This document shows positions 1 to 13,030 of a stretch of 64,000 bases of DNA, one piece after another. Both the position numbers and the translations under genes were made by a program. The notes below the pieces were generated by a model. That model was not told the DNA's origin and did not search any database. It saw only the letters and a list, made by a program, of their open reading frames with translations. Position 1 is the stretch's first letter; the number at the start of each line of letters is the position of its first letter. The DNA is taken from positions 32,217,742 to 32,281,741 of the forward strand of contig CM064873.1 in assembly GCA_032719365.1 (NCBI GenBank), read 5' to 3'. The DNA comes from Prinsepia uniflora (Eukaryota > Streptophyta > Magnoliopsida > Rosales > Rosaceae).

Positions 1-2596
1 TAAAAGAAGAGTTTCCAAAAACCATTCCATAAGAAAACCAGGGTTTTGGCCCTCCTTTTTGAAATCAAACATGCATAACCCATTTACTGAAATAAGTTAT
101 AAATCACATAAAGATCGTCATAAAAACAAAATTGAAAGTAATTACAGAAATCACGTCATAAACATCATAAAACCATATTATAAAACATAAATCTCAAACA
201 ATCATTATCCGATCAAACCTGTTGGACCTATCCGAGTCTTTAAACTCCCGAGTCTTTAAACTCCCGAGTCTTTAAACTCAATCCAGGCCTCAATAATATC
301 CGAGTCTTTAAACTCCCGAGTCTTTAAACTCAACAGGCCTACGGGGGAAATATAAGTATATCCGAGTCTTTAAACTCCCGAGTCTTTAAACTCAATCCGG
401 GTCTTTAAACCCAATCCGGGCCCGTCCCCCGTCAATCACAATATCCGGGTCTTTAAACCCAATAACCAGATCCAGAAAATCCAATCCAAAACCATTTGAA
501 AACCATTTCTAAATTCGTATCCAAACCCGAATCCAAAATCACCGGTCTGAAGCCCTTCCGGCGTCCAGAACCGTCATTCCGAACCCAAATCCGGAAATCC
601 CACGTTTCAACTTTAAAACCAAATTCCGCTTTTCGAAATCCGATTTCAAAACTGAAAACCTCGATTATCAAATCACGTCTAAAATCCATTTATAATCATT
701 GAAAACCCTTAGTATTTGAAACCCCAAAATCATGGCATCGAAATCAGAATCCAAACTTTTCTCGTAAAACGTGCTGAAAACCGTACTTTCTAGAAAAACG
801 TGCAATTATGTAAAACCAACATAGCATATTCGTCAATCATGAAATCACATGTAAAACCATAAAACAATGATAGAAAAACAGTTATGCTTGCTTGAGTTTA
901 GAGAAGGGGTCCACTCACAGTCACCGGCACGTCACTCGCGTCCCGTACGTCCTGTACGTTCCTCAGCCTCCTCGGGGATTCCCGATCTTGTCACAAGTCA
1001 CCAAAGTACGTCACTAACACGTCTACTAAGACTCTCCTAATTTCCCACAAAAATCCCCGGGTCCTAAACGTAATGAACCGAGACACTAAACCTTCAACCT
1101 CACGGAACTAACCTCAAACGACGTCCGAATAACACGAAACCTATTCCAATAGACTCGTTACAACATCTAGACCAAAAACCTAGTTGACACCTTCCGCAAA
1201 AGCCGCCACACGCGCCCCCACGCACCGCGCAAAGCGGCTGCGCGTGGGCCTCACGCACCTGTACACAGACACTGTTCATCGTCGTCTACAATGGGTGAAC
1301 CGGTCTGAACCGACGTACCCGGTTCTCCACCGTTCCTCCACCGTTTTGACTCCTCTTTTTACCATTCTCACCGTCCAGTCCTAATCAACCTATTCCCCCA
1401 CTCCAATCACTCCAACACGACCTATAAATCACTTCCCCAAGCTCGAACCCAAACTGCCCGAACTCCCCTGTTTCACAATCCGGCCAACCAGCTATTCCCC
1501 CGTCACGGCTTCGAAACCTAGGGCTTCCCAGGACCCTACTAAGCCTAATAGGACTCGCCAAACGCCTCGACTCAGCCCCTAAGTCCACGACTATCGATTT
1601 GAAATTCACTGAAAAACAGGGCATATTCACGGGGAAATGGGATTACCTGCAGCCGTCCACCACCGTGCTCGCCGCCGCGTTTCCTGGAGTCCACAGAGCC
1701 GTCCTGACCTCCCTTCGAGCCCAATTAGAGCAACACACAGCCACACCACCACCAAGGTCCCTCAACTCTTCTCTATTTTTCCCATGGACTTACACACTCC
1801 TCACGCACGAACACTGCACCTCCCCGTCTTCTCAACACCCTCCTTACACTCTCAACCTCCTTCTGAACACACTCTCACACCCAAGAACTCACACCCTTAC
1901 CGTGCTTTGATCGATTTCTCCCTCAACCTCACTCTCTGTTTTCTCTCGAACACGACCACAAACACACACCCGTTTAATTTTGAACCGTGCAAACATCCTA
2001 GAACCCACTAGAGCTCTCCCACGTGTCCCAATCCTATGGCCCTTCACTCAAAAAATCCAATCTCCCCTGTACACTTGGCCTTATCCAGTTGCACAATTCC
2101 CAATATGCAAAAGACCAAACTGCCCCTCTTTTGAGTCAAAAATTACGATTATGTCCTTACCGTTTTAGACCCGTATCTTACGCATCCTAGGTCCGATGAG
2201 CACGTGCCGCCTGTCGTTGAATTCAGGACGAAGAGATCTACCTAACGGTCCTAGGTCAATGCGTCAAAACCCGATCGTACGAAATGTCAACTTTTCCCCC
2301 TATTTTAGCCAAAATACGGTAATGCCCTCAACCTTCCGAACATCATAACTTCCTCCTCGGATGTCGGAATAGGGCGTGCCACCTTTCTACGGACTCGTGC
2401 TGTTCTGAACTACGTCACGGTCATCGGTGAATACCCACTTGACCGCATGAACTAAAAGTCAACAATTTGCCCAAACTAGGGGCAAAATCGTCATTCTACG
2501 CTAACGAACCTATCGTAACCAACTAACCACCAATTAAGCTCACTAATCTCACCTTAATTAATATCTTAACCCTAATTTCCAGGACGGGTCCTTACA
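1..2596 (-). mobile_element. LTR (minus orientation), 3' end cut off by the window
   Basis: The right end reads ...GACGGGTCCTTACA, the reverse of the family start TGTAAGGACCC. The order of parts matches the other LTRs of the window: U3 modules with AAAGTCAAC and a conserved CGTGCCACC block near 2380, a GC-rich block near 1200-1260, GTCCACTCACAG at 909-920, and an internal repeat array at 232-462. Small frames inside it (for example 1599-1910, 1637-2011) have no domain and are treated as chance. Confidence 0.8.
232..462. repeat. Short tandem array GAGTCTTTAAACTC / GGGTCTTTAAACCC
   Basis: Seven copies of GAGTCTTTAAACTC, mostly in pairs, are followed by two of GGGTCTTTAAACCC, separated by 0-40 bp. 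Each unit is a small inverted repeat (GAGT...ACTC or GGGT...ACCC). A related array is at 61945-62200 in another LTR. Confidence 0.9.
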
Positions 2597-3122
2597 TAGA
2601 CCCCGTATTCGATGTTTTGGAAATGGTTTGGGGTGGAGACCCCGTATTGTATGTTTTGGTATTTCATTGAGAATGATTTGGGCGGAGTTCCCACATGACG
2701 GTTTATGGGGACCAGCATGAACCCTTGAAAGGTTTTTATGGGTCATGACGGTTTATGGGGACCGGGCATGAACCCTGGAAAGGTTTTGAGAATATGTTTG
2801 ACAAATGGTTTTATGAACGTTTTGATAAACGGTTTTTGAATGCATGCATATGCTTTTAATGAAGGGCATAAATATCTTTCGATGAAATGTTTTTAATAAA
2901 ATATTATTTTGTCCACTCACCACTTTTGATGTTTTAATGCCCTTCAGGGGTATCGCGGATGCTGGTTGTAGCAGAGATCGAGACATCCTCCTACGATCCT
3001 GGCGTACTCTGGAAGCCCTGGTGAGGGCTAGAGATGAAATTTTCCCTGGTCTGACACTTCGTGTCATACGGGATTAGCCGTGTCCCACGTTAATCCCGGG
3101 GGATTTGGGACGGGTCCTGACA
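2597..3122 (+). mobile_element. 3' portion of a plus-oriented LTR
   Basis: Ends ...GGGACGGGTCCTGACA at 3122. Holds GTCCACTCAC at 2911-2920 and the stem TGAAGGGCAT (2861) / ATGCCCTTCA (about 2937), typical of the LTR 3' end. It was cut from its 5' part, which lies outside the window, by the LTR at 1-2596. Two hairpin units of the form CATGACGGTTTATGGGGACC...CATGAACC lie at 2693-2780. Confidence 0.75.
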
Positions 3123-3483
3123 CTTGTCACTCATCCAAGGGTCCATAATCATTGACCAGATTTAATTATTTTATTATTATTTCACTCGAAATCCCGGAAC
3201 GTAAGTTTAAACAATTTCACTCCCGTGACCATAACTTTTCCGTCCAACGTCCGATTTCGGTATGCCACCTGTCGATAGATTTGTATTGACTCGATCTACG
3301 TAATGGTCCTCGGCCCTCGATCATCGGACCTCCCGGGTCAAAAGTCAATATTTTACCCAAGACCAGGGGCAAAACAGGTATTTTACACTGTCCCTCCGAT
3401 TTCGCTCAACTAATCACCGATTAATCTCACTAATCCTTCATTAGTCATTAATCTAATCCCGAAATTCAGGACGGGTCGTTACA
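3123..3483 (-). repeat. Start of 3' LTR of the minus retrotransposon
   Basis: Ends GACGGGTCGTTACA at 3483 (family start TGTAACGACCC in reverse). It matches 12432-12802, including the segment CCAAGGGTCCATAATCATTG. It is broken at 3122/3123 by the inserted plus LTR, exactly inside a conserved palindrome. Confidence 0.8.
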
Positions 3484-3500
3484 ACTTTCCCCCCTTAAAT
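3484..3500 (-). other. Polypurine tract of the minus retrotransposon
   Basis: On the minus strand this reads AAGGGGGGAAAGT directly before TGTAACGACCC, preceded by a remnant of the usual AATTTC-AGGACGAAATT end of the coding region. Confidence 0.75.
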
Positions 3501-6500
3501 AATTTCGTCCTTGAAATTCCAACTAACTCGGTTCCACATCCACCTCGTGGAAAACAAGTTCGACCTCACATTGACCAATTTAGCTGACATACTCAGCTTG
3601 ACGGTTCATCTTAATCACCAATCCACTCTGACATCTACTCCCAATGGGAGTCACCAAATCCTACTCATCAATCAAAGCTGACATATTCAGCCAAACTGTC
3701 AGCACTTGGCCAGTCGCAAATCAATCTGACATCTCTCCCACATCGAGAGTTACCAAATCTCACAATTTCTCTGCATTTCCTGAATTTTACATGTGAACAT
3801 TACACGTTCCATCACGTCGCGCTCAGCTGTCACTCACGGCTCCATGGTCAAAATTCCAATCACCGACACATCCTGACTCTCTCTAGAGTCGCACCAAGGT
3901 ATCTCGTGCCAAAATTTCCTAACAATCCATGCCGTCATTAGTGAGAGTCACTGAGCAGCCGATCCCTGCAAAACAACCCGTGGTTACACCAACCACCAAC
4001 TCACTCAACTTGAGTATACGTATACCAACATCTCACTCGACCTGCATGTAACTTGACCCCATCGAATACCTGCCCAATAGTAATATACATCCCAACTCTA
4101 GGGTTCCATTAGCCATCCACGGCTCTGGGCACCTGCTCATACAATCACCGAATCCGTCAAAATCACTCTGCCCACTGTATAGTATTCAATGTCTAGTTCA
4201 CGTCCTCAAAAAATCCAATGATATCAGAACTAAGCCGACTACCAACACGCTCAACCACCTACCACTAGTACATCCTGTGTATCGTCACCAGGCACCACTC
4301 GGCCTATCCAGTATCGATCCTCGCACAACATACCTTGTACGTACATCCATCCACCAACCAGCCTACAATATAGCTCGTAGCTAAACATGCTTCGATTCTG
4401 GGGTCCATCTGTCTAATCCAATACTAGACAGATCAAATACTCCAACTCATCATCCATAACGAGTCCCATGGTCACCCGACCAGCATCACAACGTCTACTC
4501 CCAATCATGAAATCTAGCACATACCAATTTGACTCACGCCTGCCACGGCATACCCGTTCATGCCAATTGAGTATCCAAACTCACCCACGTCTACTGAGAC
4601 GCACAAACACCGAACCTATCGGTTACCTGCTCAAACGATTTCCGTACCATATTCGATTGATTTCGAAAGGAAGCCAATCCCATTGTCCACATATCTAATA
4701 CTGACCAATCCGACCCCGTCGGACACCCACTCGTTCACAAGTCAGATACTCAAGTCAATTTGTAAACATTTCAACTCACTCAAGCACCGTCTCATACCGG
4801 ATTAACTTTGAAAAGAAGTCGACCCAGCATTCCCATATCCAAATATTCACGACAGGGCAAATAAACTCTCCACCTAACCTGATCAACAAGGTCACGATCC
4901 AGATCCATCACCACGTCACCCGACCAGTAACATCACGATCCTAGATCGTCACAATGCCCAATGTCCACAACATCACAATCCATATCCACCTAGGATCCGC
5001 ACATGCTCACGCAGCTAGCAATCCACCTGAAATCTGATCATAGGGTGTTACTCCCTCTTTGAATCGTTCGTCAGTCACATCACTCCTCAGCTATTTTCAC
5101 ATCTAATCGCTCAATAAAAAATGAAACACGTCTAAACTGTGGGTCCTCTCCAATTACCTCATTTCGATCTTTGTCATCCCACTTAGGGAAAATTAAAGAT
5201 GATCCAAGATGATGACATCAACATTCATCCTACGTGAGTGCAAACACAAACCCACTGCACCCACCACACCAAGTAACCCAACATCGTCTGCCACCAAGTA
5301 GAAAATGAGAAATCTCATTCACATAGCCTCAAAAAACCCAACTCCTTCTGATGACCCCAAAACACAACATGGGTCCACCAACCAATACACGCTCAACATA
5401 CTGGTGACAACAACCATCATCTGCCATGGGTAGAAAATAAGAAGTCACCCCAATGAATTCAGAATACCCATCACCAATGCTGAAACAAACACTCCTCTCG
5501 TCTCCTCAATCACAACTCTCCTCTATTCTGAAGTTCCAACCATGTTGGAAATAGATATACTTCCAACAAGGTGTCAAGTCTAACCACTGGACTTCCCAAA
5601 TCCTCAAATCACTTGGACAACCACGTGTCCGTAACCATTTTATTACCCAGACCTCTAGTTCGTTTATCACCATGTATACAAATCCAAAAGAATGTAATTC
5701 GTTACTATCTCGTTCTCATATCTCAACCCTACCGGCTCAACTCTCGGGTTTCCATGTCATTCACAATCTTACAATCTCACAACAACATTACCAATGATTC
5801 TCTTTGGCTTCTTCCAATTTCCATGAATTCTTTGTACTTCCACATGATACTAGAAACATACAACCACTCAAAATTCAGAGTTGACGACAACTCCCCGAAT
5901 CCACTAATTCCCTTGACGCCCCCTGTGTCATCCAAAAACTCCTCATGTCTCAATCGTACCTCTTTCATCCATTCTTCACTTGTCATCTCATAGCTGTTGA
6001 GACTTATCCCAACACATCACGATCCCTGCTGTATCCCATCCGGTCCATCACTCAACCACTACCGAATCTCAGATACCGAACAAATGCCCATCACGACGGA
6101 GTCACATCCCAACTCGTGGCTCATCGTCATCACAACCACTAGCACACAGTGCACGAATCAGACAACCCTGAGTCGTTACTTATACCGAGCAACAACCCCG
6201 TGTCTCTGCTCAGGTTAAAGGAACTCTACCTCTCTGGTACCCCATAACTATGGGTACCACCACTCTGACAATCCATAACAAGATAATGAACGTTCCCTGA
6301 ACGTCCCCTAATTCTCAACTACCACAACTACACCAATTACCCTCGATAGCTAGCCATCTCCACACGACTGTCGACCAATAGTAATTGCTATCGAGGTTCG
6401 CATCCACGTATCACATTATTATTCGGTCCAACTCGAGATTCCATATTTTATCTCATAACCGTACCCGTGGATCGAATCCCATCATTTCACTTCATGTCGG

Positions 6501-7228
6501 GTAAACCAATCTCCATAGTTCGACTAGACTCACTAGAGTCATCCACATGGTCATCCACGACCTCAGCCGCACTTTCCAGCGCAAGTTCCAATCGAACAGT
6601 CATAATCTGGGGTTCGACCCGACAGACCACCCCGACTTCGGAAAGTCGCCCAATCCACTACAACTACGGACTCACAATTCCAATTCATCAATCACCACTA
6701 AGGCTCACCTTTTTAGTCCATCCAATTCATCAACTACGGACTCTGAACCTAACTGTCCACTGCAGTATAATCCACAATCTGACCGACCCCACAGTCCTGA
6801 CATCGTATAGACATCAATCCAACCCTACCATCAACTCAATTGGGGTTTCACCACTAAGGTCATCAGCTAACTCATGTACTAATATTCCTCACACCAGCAA
6901 TCACCACTAGGGTTCACATTCTCAGACCATTACTCAACTGTGGTTCACATTCCCAGATCACTACTCAAATGGGGTTCCCCGAACCCAGCTACTCCCAGCA
7001 GCATAACCATCCAACATCACATGACCGAACCTACGGTCCCACATTTCCAGTTCGTCACATACAACCCCACTTGGGTCAAATCACACTAACGCACGGTGTA
7101 TCGGGCCAAACGCATTCTATCCACTATGCAGTCCCAAAAACTATCGGGTTGATAATGGACTGACCACGTAGAGACATCACATCCTCGACCTGCGCGTTCC
7201 ACAATAATTACTGAATAGCGACAACCTC
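3501..7228 (-). pseudogene. Decayed internal (gag-pol) region, minus orientation
   Basis: Bounded by the primer site and the purine tract, so the position fits gag-pol. No intact frame survives. The segment about 6440-6660 read on the minus strand looks like the end of a gag-type region rich in Glu/Asp/Ser. I could not place RT motifs with confidence. The frame at 6467-6910 on the plus strand is antisense to this. Confidence 0.5.
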
Positions 7229-7241
7229 GCTTGATACCACT
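7229..7241 (-). other. Primer binding site
   Basis: The minus strand reads TGGTATCAAGCG two bases after the LTR terminus, close to the initiator-Met tRNA site TGGTATCAGAGC. Confidence 0.7.
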
Positions 7242-7681
7242 TGACACGACCCATCCCAATACCCCAGGGATTAACGTGGGATACGTCATGCTCTCGTCTG
7301 ACAAGAAGTGTCAGACAGGGGATAATACCTACCTCAGCCTATACCGGGCTCCCAGAGAGCGCCAGGATCGGTGGAGGAGTGCGATGTCTCGGTCTCTGCT
7401 ACAGCCCGCATCCGTGATCAACCTGAAGAGCATTAAAACCATTAAGAACTATGAGTGGAAAAAAATCAATAAGTTTATAAAAACACATTTCATAAAGATA
7501 TTTATGCCCTTCACTAAAAAAGTATGCACGCATCGAAAACCAGCAATCAAAACATTTACTCAAATGAACCATTAGGTCCTTAGCCCAAAAATCGTAACTC
7601 AAAACCAAGAGTGGGAACTCGGCCCAAAACAGTGGAATACCAAAATCCGTAAATCTAAAACCAAGTGGGCCACTGTCCAAA

Positions 7682-10496
7682 TGACAGGACCCGTCCCCAA
7701 CTGGACCTCGAAAACCGTACCCGGTCCTGCTCCCGTCTGACAAGTCAACTGAAGTCCCGAAACGATCCTTCAGCACCTATCAGACAAGGGATAGCTGCGC
7801 TGATTTCCGCTTATGCCTCCGCCTCGAGATCAGCCCCGAACGTTGTGCCACGGCCTGGAGGGTCAACAAAACAGAAAAGGTGTGAGTGGACAAAAATAAT
7901 ATCATTTCAAATATGTTTGAAACACATCATTTACCCTCCAGTTTATCAAACCATGCATGCATAGGGAAAAAAAATGAATGACAATCACCGGCTTTCCAGC
8001 CAAACCACGTAACAAATCAAAATCCTGGCTCTCAGGCCAACCCTGAAAACATAGTCACCTGGCCACACAGACCAGAACTCGTACTCTATACCAGTACGTA
8101 ACCACAATCAACATCAAGCAGTACTATGCACAAGGTCAACAATCAATTACTCAATCAATCAATCCATCAATCCGCACTATTCACAAGTGCACAAACCATC
8201 ACATAATCACATCCGCACTACTCGTAGGCCATACCCCAAGCATTAGCCGTCTGGGAACACCCCGAGCTCCGGCTATCTGGGAATACTTATCACCCCGAGT
8301 ACCAGCCGCCTGGGAACACCCCTAGCTCCGGCTGCCTGGGAACAATCACAATCATATCCCCGAGCTTCAGTCGTCTGGGACCACCCCTAGCTTCAACCGT
8401 CTGGGCATCCATAATCACAATGAAAATCATCCTGGGATCATATCCCAAAACATCTCAATCAAATCCAAGACCTCAAACCAAGTCAAACACATTACCAACC
8501 GGGACTCAAGCCCAAATAGCATTTATACGTAAATCCGTAAAATCATATCGAAAACAGTAAAATAATCCAGAAATCATCATTGACTCACCCAATAGTCAAA
8601 ATACTCTTTTTAAAACCTTTCTGACTCCGGGCCTAGCCCAAAATACCATTTGCACAATTCCTCAAAAAAACGTGCCCGAAAGACCGATTAAAATATTCAT
8701 TAAATCGCACATAATCATGCCACATCATCAGGACATCATTGCAAGTCAATTTATGCAATCAATCATGGAAACATTAAACTATGCATGCATCATGGTTTAT
8801 AAAACAAACGTCCACTCACACACCGTCCAACCCGCTCGCTTTCCGAGCTGCACGCGTTTCCGTAATTTCCGATACGTGCCAGGAATCTCGAATCATGTTC
8901 AAATCATTATACAGGGTTATAAACAAGTCAATTTACATCATTTTAATTTCCCATAATTTTTCAGGATTTAAATATTATTTTAAAATATAACATAAACCGT
9001 TGGACCCTCGAAACATTATCGAGCCGGTGTCCGATCGACTCGAAACCAATTTTAAAATATCCGTTACATTACAGGGAATAAAACACTTGTTGAAACTTTC
9101 TTCAGAAAATGTGTCACGCGCCCTCACGCGCCGCCGCAAACGGCTGCGCGTGAGTCCACGTGCCGTGCTACAGTGTTGCTACAGTTACCCCTTCCACCCG
9201 TTTCTCTGATAAACGGATCCTCTGACCCGCGATACAACCCGTTTCAATCTAAGCTAATTCGAACTCAATTGCTTCCGTTCTTTCAACCATTAGCATCAAT
9301 TCAATATGGATTAAGGGTCTGTAAACTCAATTACGTGAAACCATGCCCCAAAGTCCACGACTCAACATCGAAACCCGACGGGTTCTCACTCGGGTTCTAC
9401 CCCATTTCACACTGTGTTGTTCAATTGTTTGCACAGGAAGTAACTTCTACTTATTCTAAACTCGAATTCCAAACCTATTTCATGAATTCGTAACTCCAAT
9501 TACCTGAACTCAGCCGGGGTATGTCTGAACTGTCGCGGGTCCAGTTCGTGAGCAATTCGTGGCTAATTCTCTTCGAATTTGATCCCAGTCGACTCGTCTC
9601 AGGTCCAGTAAGCTCACTCAAACATTCATTTCCGTCAATTTAACCTCCAACAAGAAATTCAATTCGAAATTAGCAATTCAATGTTTCGGGTATTTCAATG
9701 ATGGAGGCAGCTCAGTTTGTTCAATAATTCTCTCGGTTTTTCACTCAATTTCCACTCCCAATTACCCTTAATTCCTTACTCATTTGTTCCCTGGGTTAAT
9801 GAGAATCGATCAAGGTATTTGTGGAGGTTTTTGTAGTCTGTAGTCTCTGTTTTGTTAAACATGAATACCATATACCAATTCATCTTATCTACAACCGTTT
9901 TCATATACTTAATTAATTATAAAACAAACATTTCAATGCCACTAATCCTCCGAAAGAAAGTGACAGATGTCACATAATAGTTAAACCTCATCCACTTAGG
10001 CTGAATCAGCCATAGAAACCATTTAATATCAATTAATAACACTGTTTAATTCAGTCCCTAGTACAATTACCATTTTACCCTTGTTCTCACAATTACCAAA
10101 ATACCCCTAATCGTTCTAGGCCCATAACGTTTTCGTTCGGACTCCGATTGACGCATGCCGCCTGTCTACGGATTCAGCGTCCCGAGACCTACCGAACGGT
10201 ATTCCCAGAAATTCCAAACAATGTCCCGATCAAAAAGTCAACTTTCGGCCCCTGTGACCGATTTACCAATTTACCCTCAAACTTCCGTATGTTATAACTT
10301 TTTCCTCGGATGTCGAAATCGGGCGTGCCACCTGTCTATGAACTCGTGACGTCCCGAACTACGTCACAATCATCGGTCAAAGTCCGTTTGACCGCTCGAA
10401 TAAAAAGTCAACTGTTCGCCTAATTTCAGGGGCAAAATCGTCATTTTCCTCAAATTTTCTAAATTTTTCGTTTTTCGCATTTTCCGGGGCGTTACA
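7682..10496 (-). mobile_element. Solo LTR with 5-bp target duplication CCAAA
   Basis: Runs from TGACAGGACCC to GGGGCGTTACA, 2,815 bp, flanked by CCAAA at 7677-7681 and 10497-10501. No internal retrotransposon sequence or second LTR is present, so it is a solo LTR left by LTR-LTR recombination. Its 3' part matches the LTRs of the element at 29736-38826 (CTGGAGGGT/ACCCTCCAG, GTGTGAGTGGAC). Confidence 0.93.
8225..8410. repeat. Imperfect array of GAGCTCCGGCTGTCTGGGAA-type units
   Basis: At least six units of about 25-30 bp, each containing CCCGAG or CCCTAG, then a CCGGCT- or TCAGTC-like core, then CTGGGA. This is the lineage-specific array of this solo LTR, at the same place as the other arrays. 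Confidence 0.7.
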
Positions 10497-11227
10497 CCAA
10501 ATTCATAACCACAAATCCAAAAATACCGAAATACCATTTCATGAATCCATTAATTCATATTTACCACATAACCATCCTCGGCATCCCAGATGCCTAGCGT
10601 CCCAGACGTTTGACGTTCCAGACGTCATATCTCAAGGTAGTAAGCAACGCGTGCTACCCGGGGTCTCTCGGGGTCAATATCTTTGATATCTCAGATATCT
10701 GACGTCCTAGACGTCTAATCATAACATTCCTGTTCATGAGTCACTATACGGTCTGGTAACTCCGTATAATGACCCCTCGCAGGCAATGGACCGTGACTTC
10801 TCCAGTGTCCTAGACACCTGGAGGAGACCATCACATATCCTCGTACCAAGATGGTATATGGAAATAATTTTACAAAGTCATTTCAAAACATCCCAATGGG
10901 CCCTGCCCGAAATTCACATAAAACATCACAATCCATTTAGGGTCCTAGACCCGAAATCACGTTTATGAAACATAAGGTCCCAAACCCGAAATCACATTTG
11001 TAAAACTCAACTGGGCCTCATGCACGATTTTGTAAACCACTGGGCCCCCGGCCCGATCACATAACTGAAAAGGGTCTCAGCTCGATTTCATAAACCAACT
11101 GGGCCCTTCGCCCGATCACATAATTTAAATGGGTCTCATGCTCGAGTTCATCTTTGCAAAACCAAAACCATGCCACAGAACCATTATTGAATTCTCAATC
11201 ACATAGGAATAGCATAAACTCGTAAAT

Positions 11228-11300
11228 CTCGAAATACGTGTAAATACTAAATTACCTCGAAATACGTGTAAATACTAAATTACCTCGAAATACGTGTAAT
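11228..11300. repeat. 28-bp tandem repeat, nearly three copies
   Basis: Unit CTCGAAATACGTGTAAATAC followed by TAAATTAC. Single copies of CTCGAAATACGTG occur at the same place in other LTRs, so this is a local amplification. Confidence 0.85.
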
Positions 11301-12802
11301 CACGTGAACCACCAGTGCCACAATCATCATCTTAGAAATCACGTATGTAAAACATATAAAATAGTTATGCATGTATCACAGTTTAGAAAACGAAGTCAAC
11401 TCACAGACCGCCCTACGATGTCGCCTCGATACGCGTGCCATAATTCCTCCCGGGCCACACCACTATCACCGAGACTTCCAAACCTTTCAAAATCATACTA
11501 GAAGGTTACTAACCTCTTCATTAACCTCCTATTAAAGTCCTGTAATTTTCCCAAATTTTTAACTATTTTTAAACTCGATCCTAAATCTTTGGACACCCTA
11601 AACATATCGAGACTGTGTCCGATCGACATGAAACCAATTCCAAAATATTTGTTACATCGAATAGATTAAAAGTCATGTTGAACACATGTCACAAAAGTGC
11701 CCCACGCACCGGGATACTGTTCATCGTCAACCTCTAGTGAACCCGGTTTGAACCAGTTCACTGGTTCCCGGTTCGGCTGGACTGGTGAGGCCGGTTCTCA
11801 TCCATTCTTGACCTGTTTTTTATCCTAATTGTCCCTTCACCTTCATCTTACTATTTCTAATTGATCCATGATTTCAAAAATAGAAAAACAGCCTCTTAAC
11901 TTACCTACTCGATCGAGAAACTCAAGGCCAACCCTCCTCCTCCATTTCCAGCCATCACCGACCACCACTGGCCTCGAACCCGAGTCCACTGAGCTCGTAT
12001 AGCTACCAGAAACCTCGTCCAATAAATTAGAATGGTCAGAAATCGCTAAAACGCTATCTACCATTTTTGAAATAAAACTATACCTTACAGGTTTTGGTTT
12101 CCAGCCACCTCCGCCGTCCACGACGGTCACGGTCGTTGATACCGTCATCATCTCCAGTCCTCACACTCCAACTTTCGTTTACATATCATTAGCATTAGAG
12201 GAGGTTTAGAGGTTTTAGAGGGAGGTTTGGGTGTTCGGGTTTTATTGAAGAACAAAGGGAAAATGATGAAGATTGATGATGATAATCAGATGATTGTTTG
12301 GATAAGGAAATGGACGGTGAGGATGAGTGACTGAAAGTGAGATGGATGGCTGAGATTAATTGAGGAGAATAAAACATATTTTAAATTGGCCAATAAGCAT
12401 AGATCCACAATTTAGGGTTCCAAATCATGGGATGAGTGACACTTGTCACCTATCCAAGGGTCCATAATCATTGACCATATTTCATTATTTTATTATTATT
12501 TCACTCGAAATCCCGGAACGTAAGTTTAACCAATTTCACTCCTGTGACCATAACTTTTCCGTCTGACGTCCGATTTCGGCATACCACCTGTCTATGGATT
12601 CGTATCGACCCGATCTACGTAACGGTCCTCGTCTCTAGTCCATTAGACCTCGCAGGTCAAAAGTCAACATTTTGCCCAAGACTAGGAGTAAAACGGTCAT
12701 TTTACACCGTCCGTCCGATTTCGCTCAACTAAACACCGATTAATCTGACTAATCCTTCATTAGTCATTAATCTAATCCCGTAATTCAGGATGGGTCGTTA
12801 CA

Positions 12803-13030
12803 TGAATCATATAATGCAAAAACTATGTCCTCAAACCTTTACAACACTACCAAAGTATTCCAAGTGTTCTATTTTTGTTTGATTTATTTTACTATGATTT
12901 TTGTCCCTTTTCAATTTTACTAGGGTTTTTTATTTTCACCAACAAAAGTTTTGCATGACTAAGTTTCCAAATCAATTTTTGTAGCTCATTTCGAATTATG
13001 CAGAATATTTCGGTTGATTCATTATATTCC
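12803..13030. other. Unassigned AT-rich stretch
   Basis: Between an LTR terminus and the start of the region repeated at 19963-21487. No coding signal and no match elsewhere in the window that I could see. Confidence 0.4.

Larger units (their letters stand above)
3123..12802 (-). mobile_element. Decayed Ty3/gypsy-type LTR retrotransposon, minus orientation
   Basis: Order on the minus strand: 5' LTR 12802-7242 (interrupted by a solo LTR), primer site, internal region 7241-3484, purine tract, then the start of the 3' LTR 3483-3123; the rest of that LTR lies left of the window. Net 5' LTR length is about 2.74 kb. The interior (3.76 kb) has no frame long enough for gag-pol; the longest frames are on the opposite strand. 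Assignment to Ty3/gypsy rests on LTR similarity to the element at 29736-38826, whose pol remnants are readable. Confidence 0.75.
7242..12802 (-). repeat. 5' LTR of the minus retrotransposon, split by a solo LTR
   Basis: Left terminus TGACACGACCC, right terminus GGGTCGTTACA. Sequence is continuous across the 7682-10496 insertion when one CCAAA is removed. Holds inverted arms CTATGAGTGGAA (7449) and GTCAACTCACAG (11395), both slightly mutated, an array of CAGACGTC-type and GGGC...GCCC units (10570-11160), and about 2.5 copies of a 28-bp repeat at 11228-11300. Confidence 0.85.

Noticed and set aside
232..462. CRISPR-like regular repeats
   Set aside because: Repeats are 14 bp, irregularly spaced and inside a plant LTR; no spacers of constant length and no cas genes.
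6467..6910. 147-codon plus-strand frame as a gene
   Set aside because: It is antisense to the decayed interior of a minus retrotransposon; composition is Ser/Thr/Pro/His-rich low complexity, no domain.
12195..12377. Ser-rich 60-codon frame and similar short frames in the LTR middle regions (53306-53497, 56098-56373)
   Set aside because: They are not alike in protein sequence between LTRs and show no domain; any leader exon in this region would need transcript evidence.
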